Made by a program: the position numbers and the translations under genes. From JBEVNX01 sp040507895 (lineage in GTDB: Bacteria > Desulfobacterota > Binatia > JACPRU01), in assembly GCA_040507895.1 (NCBI GenBank), contig JBEVNX010000239.1, positions 1 through 10,138 of the forward strand: DNA of 10,138 nucleotides, written 5' to 3'. Below the pieces are notes generated by a model. It saw only the letters and a list, made by a program, of their open reading frames with translations. It was not told the DNA's origin and ran no database searches. Positions 7,999 through 10,138 of this stretch are shown in pieces (position 1 is the first letter of the stretch; each line of letters starts with the position of its first letter).

Positions 7999-8367
7999 AT
8001 GAGCCTCGAAGGACACTGCCACGAAGTGAGGGGGGTTGGCTCCGTACTTCAGGTCTCGTCTCGTGCCTATCCGCAACCGCCGAACGTGCTCATCGTAGCC
8101 GATCACGGAGCCGAGGCCCTGCACGGGAACCGCAGCTATAGCGGCGCGCATTCACCGAGAGACGGAATCTTCGTCGCCGCGGGCCCGGGCATCCCGCATC
8201 AGAAGGATGCGATTCACCTTTCCTACTATGACGTGGCGCCGAGCGTGCTCGAGCTGATGGGCCTCGCGCCTCTTCCGGACATGCCGGGTGTCTCGATCTT
8301 CCGCGCCCCGACCGACGAAGTGTCGATCGGCCACGATCTCTTCGGCCGATCCAGCAAGGACGGATGA
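7999..8367 (+). pseudogene. C-terminal remnant of alkaline-phosphatase-superfamily phosphodiesterase
   Basis: From ATG 7999 the frame gives 122 residues ending at TGA 8365-8367; the same frame stays open up to ATG 7894. Recognisable homology begins only near base 8078 with PPNVLIVADHGAEALHG. Asp-His of DHG (8101-8106) and His of GAHSPRDGIFVAAGPGIP (8149-8151) are the C-terminal metal ligands of the type I phosphodiesterase/nucleotide pyrophosphatase and sulfatase-like fold. YYDVAPSVLELMGLAPLPDMPGVS follows, the usual end of this family. Complete members have several hundred residues, with the catalytic Thr/Ser and the other metal-binding Asp in the N-terminal part; all of that is absent here. 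The roughly 27 residues from ATG 7999 to base 8077 match nothing I recognise. It is most likely a decayed gene left by a deletion or rearrangement next to the third YfhO gene. An expressed short protein cannot be excluded but should lack catalysis. Confidence 0.7.
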
Positions 8368-8437
8368 GGCGAGTCTTCCGAGACGGCCCAACTTGAAGTC
8401 TGCAGCACTACCCAGCCATCCCTCGCCGATCCCGCCG
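8368..8437 (+). other. Short gap before third YfhO gene
   Basis: These 70 bp lie between the remnant's stop and the preferred ATG of the third YfhO gene. The YfhO frame is open throughout, so the true start could lie inside (TTG 8393). No clear promoter or terminator is visible. Confidence 0.45.
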
Positions 8438-10138
8438 ATGGCGGTGCTCGTTTCGATGGCCGGGGCCGTCTGTGTCGTCTTCCGGTGTCTACTTTCACCC
8501 GATGAAGTGCCCGTCTTCCGCGACCTTCTGCTGTTCATCGTGCCGATCAAGCAATTTCTCGCCGAGCACTGGCGTCGCGGCGAGATCCCGTTCTGGAATC
8601 CCTGGATCTGTCTGGGCTCGCCGTTCATCGGGGCGATGCACACGGGAGCCTTCTACCCTCCGAGCGTGCTTCTCCTTCTGCGGCTGCCGCTCGGCTTCAA
8701 CCTATTCCTCCTCTCCCACTATCTCATTGCCCTGGTCGGGATGTGGCGGCTTCTGACCAGCGGTCGCGGGCTCGGCTGGGCGAGCGCAGCCCTCGGAAGC
8801 CTGACGTTCGCGATCGGCGGCTACATGGTGTCACTCCTCAACATTCCGAAGGAGCTGCATGGGGCGACCTGGCTGCCTTGGGCGATACTGTTTTGGATGC
8901 AGTGGTTGCGGCGAGGCGCCGGGAGAGATTTCGCGCTGACTGCGGTTGCGCTCGCGCTGCAGATTCTGGGCGGAGCCGTCGAGAGCATGCTCATGACGGT
9001 GGCTCTGCTGGCCGGCCTTACCGCGCTGCAGGCGGGAGCACCCGACGGCGTCGCCTGGGTCCGTGGGGCATCCGGCTTGGTCGGTGTCGTCGCGGTGGCG
9101 GTCGCGTTGACGGCCTTTCAGTTGCTGCCCACGCTCGAGTACGGGCTCCAGTCGGGGCGCGCCTCTGCCCTCTCCGCGGATCAAGTGTTCCACTGGTCGC
9201 TCCAGCCGGTGTCGCTCGCGCAGCTCGCTCTACCGATCTCGACCCCGGCCGGCGCAGGAGTGCCCGCCTTGGGAATCGGCCTCGAACGCGTCCTCCCGAT
9301 GCTGGAAAGCCTGTATCTCGGGATTCCCGCGCTGTGCCTCGCATTTGCCGGTGCGACAGGTGGCCGAGAGGCGCGCTTCTGGGGGCTCGTGCTCGTGCTC
9401 GCTCTCGTGACCGCACTCGGCTCGTCGACGCCGCTCTTGCCGCTTCTCTATCGAGCGGCGCCGCCGCTCTTTGGGAAGATCCGTTACCCCGAGAAGTTCC
9501 TCCTGCTCTTTCACGTGAGCGTCGCGATGCTTGCCGCCGGGGGGCTGGCGAAGCTCGAGACCGGGCGCTCGACCGCATCGCTCGCCGCAATCATCGTCGC
9601 CGGCTTTCTCTTCGTGACCGGTGTCGCGCTCTGGTGGGTCGTGCAGCATGCTCCGTGGGCGTATCTGAACGCGCTTTCCGGGATTGCGGGGCGGAGCCCC
9701 ACCGCGATCGTTCCCGTGGCGGAGGCGCTGAAGCTGCCGATCGGACGGCTTGTGGCAATCGCCGCCTGCGTCCTTGGAGTTCTCATCCTCGCGCGTCGAG
9801 CGCTGGTGGGGCCGATTGCGGCGGCTCTCCTGCTTGTCCTCCTACAGTCCGTCGATCTCCTCACCATTCGCTGGCGATCTCTCGTCACCACTCCTTGGCG
9901 GCCTATCGAAACGATGAGACCGCTGGTGGACGTCGAGGACCTTCGCGAGCGAGGCCAGAGCGTCTTCCACTATTCGGATGTGATGGGCGACGCCGCCGAT
10001 CGGGCACGCTTTCGGCAAGCGCAGTGGCCGATGTCGACGAGCGATTGGATCTCCGAGTATCGGATCCTTTGGGGAGCATTGTTCGGCAACGTCAGCATGG
10101 TGTACCGCGTCGGCAACGTAGGCGGGGCGGACGGTTTC
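8438..10138 (+). CDS. YfhO-family polytopic membrane protein (GT-C type), 3'-truncated
   Basis: The open frame runs off the right edge with no stop, giving 567 visible residues; about 220 C-terminal residues, including the NDSYFPGW-type outer domain, should lie beyond the window. ATG 8438 gives one membrane segment before the first outer loop, but has no Shine-Dalgarno sequence. TTG 8393, ATG 8456 and GTG 8444 are alternatives; 8393 would add 15 residues. Asp29 in VFRDLLLFIVPIKQFLAE is the expected catalytic acid, followed by GEIPFWNPWICLGSP. Other shared blocks are GGYMVSLLNI, WSLQPVSLAQLALP, MLESLYLGIPALCL, GKIRYPEKF (around 347-354) and NVGGADGF at the very end. It is clearly a paralogue of the other two YfhO proteins, yet diverged along its whole length. 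It begins 70 bp after the phosphodiesterase remnant and is read in the same direction. Confidence 0.92.
   Translation, partial: MAVLVSMAGAVCVVFRCLLSPDEVPVFRDLLLFIVPIKQFLAEHWRRGEIPFWNPWICLGSPFIGAMHTGAFYPPSVLLLLRLPLGFNLFLLSHYLIALVGMWRLLTSGRGLGWASAALGSLTFAIGGYMVSLLNIPKELHGATWLPWAILFWMQWLRRGAGRDFALTAVALALQILGGAVESMLMTVALLAGLTALQAGAPDGVAWVRGASGLVGVVAVAVALTAFQLLPTLEYGLQSGRASALSADQVFHWSLQPVSLAQLALPISTPAGAGVPALGIGLERVLPMLESLYLGIPALCLAFAGATGGREARFWGLVLVLALVTALGSSTPLLPLLYRAAPPLFGKIRYPEKFLLLFHVSVAMLAAGGLAKLETGRSTASLAAIIVAGFLFVTGVALWWVVQHAPWAYLNALSGIAGRSPTAIVPVAEALKLPIGRLVAIAACVLGVLILARRALVGPIAAALLLVLLQSVDLLTIRWRSLVTTPWRPIETMRPLVDVEDLRERGQSVFHYSDVMGDAADRARFRQAQWPMSTSDWISEYRILWGALFGNVSMVYRVGNVGGADGF

Noticed and set aside
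9018..9590. Minus-strand frames of 120-190 residues opposite the third YfhO gene (8831-9891).
   Set aside because: They are Arg-rich with no motifs, and the + strand frame matches YfhO throughout.

Overview
The window is GC-rich, gene-dense bacterial DNA. It has long open frames, very short intergenic gaps and no RNA genes, CRISPR or intact mobile element. The contents and codon style suggest a high-GC environmental bacterium, such as a deltaproteobacterial/Myxococcota- or Binatota-like lineage. That placement is an impression only, because no taxonomic marker is present.

The layout from left to right is as follows. (1) A 5'-truncated YfhO-family polytopic membrane protein on + (to 2117). 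(2) A GT-C/PMT-like membrane glycosyltransferase on - (2107-4203), whose stop overlaps the stop of gene 1. (3) A 140-bp divergent gap. (4) A membrane-anchored SGNH/GDSL-type hydrolase on + (4344-5489). (5) A complete second YfhO-family protein on - (5499-7895), tail to tail with the SGNH gene across 9 bp. (6) A divergent spacer, then a C-terminal remnant of an alkaline-phosphatase-superfamily phosphodiesterase on + (conserved part 8078-8367). (7) A third YfhO-family protein on + (from about 8438), which runs off the right edge.

Three YfhO paralogues, a GT39/PMT_2-like enzyme and an SGNH enzyme together point to extracytoplasmic modification of a surface glycan or lipid-linked polymer. In Firmicutes, YfhO proteins are GT-C enzymes that transfer sugars from undecaprenyl-phosphate donors onto teichoic acids. 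The GT39-like enzyme would use a similar polyprenyl-linked donor, and the SGNH protein could add or remove acyl groups. Neither the polymer nor the sugar can be read from the sequence, and no CsbB-like donor synthase or GtcA-like flippase lies in the window.

The genes alternate strand almost one by one, so this is not one operon. The most notable points are the inverted and direct arrangement of the three YfhO paralogues, the decayed phosphodiesterase next to the third copy, and the tight convergent gene ends. I see no clear new defence or mobile system.
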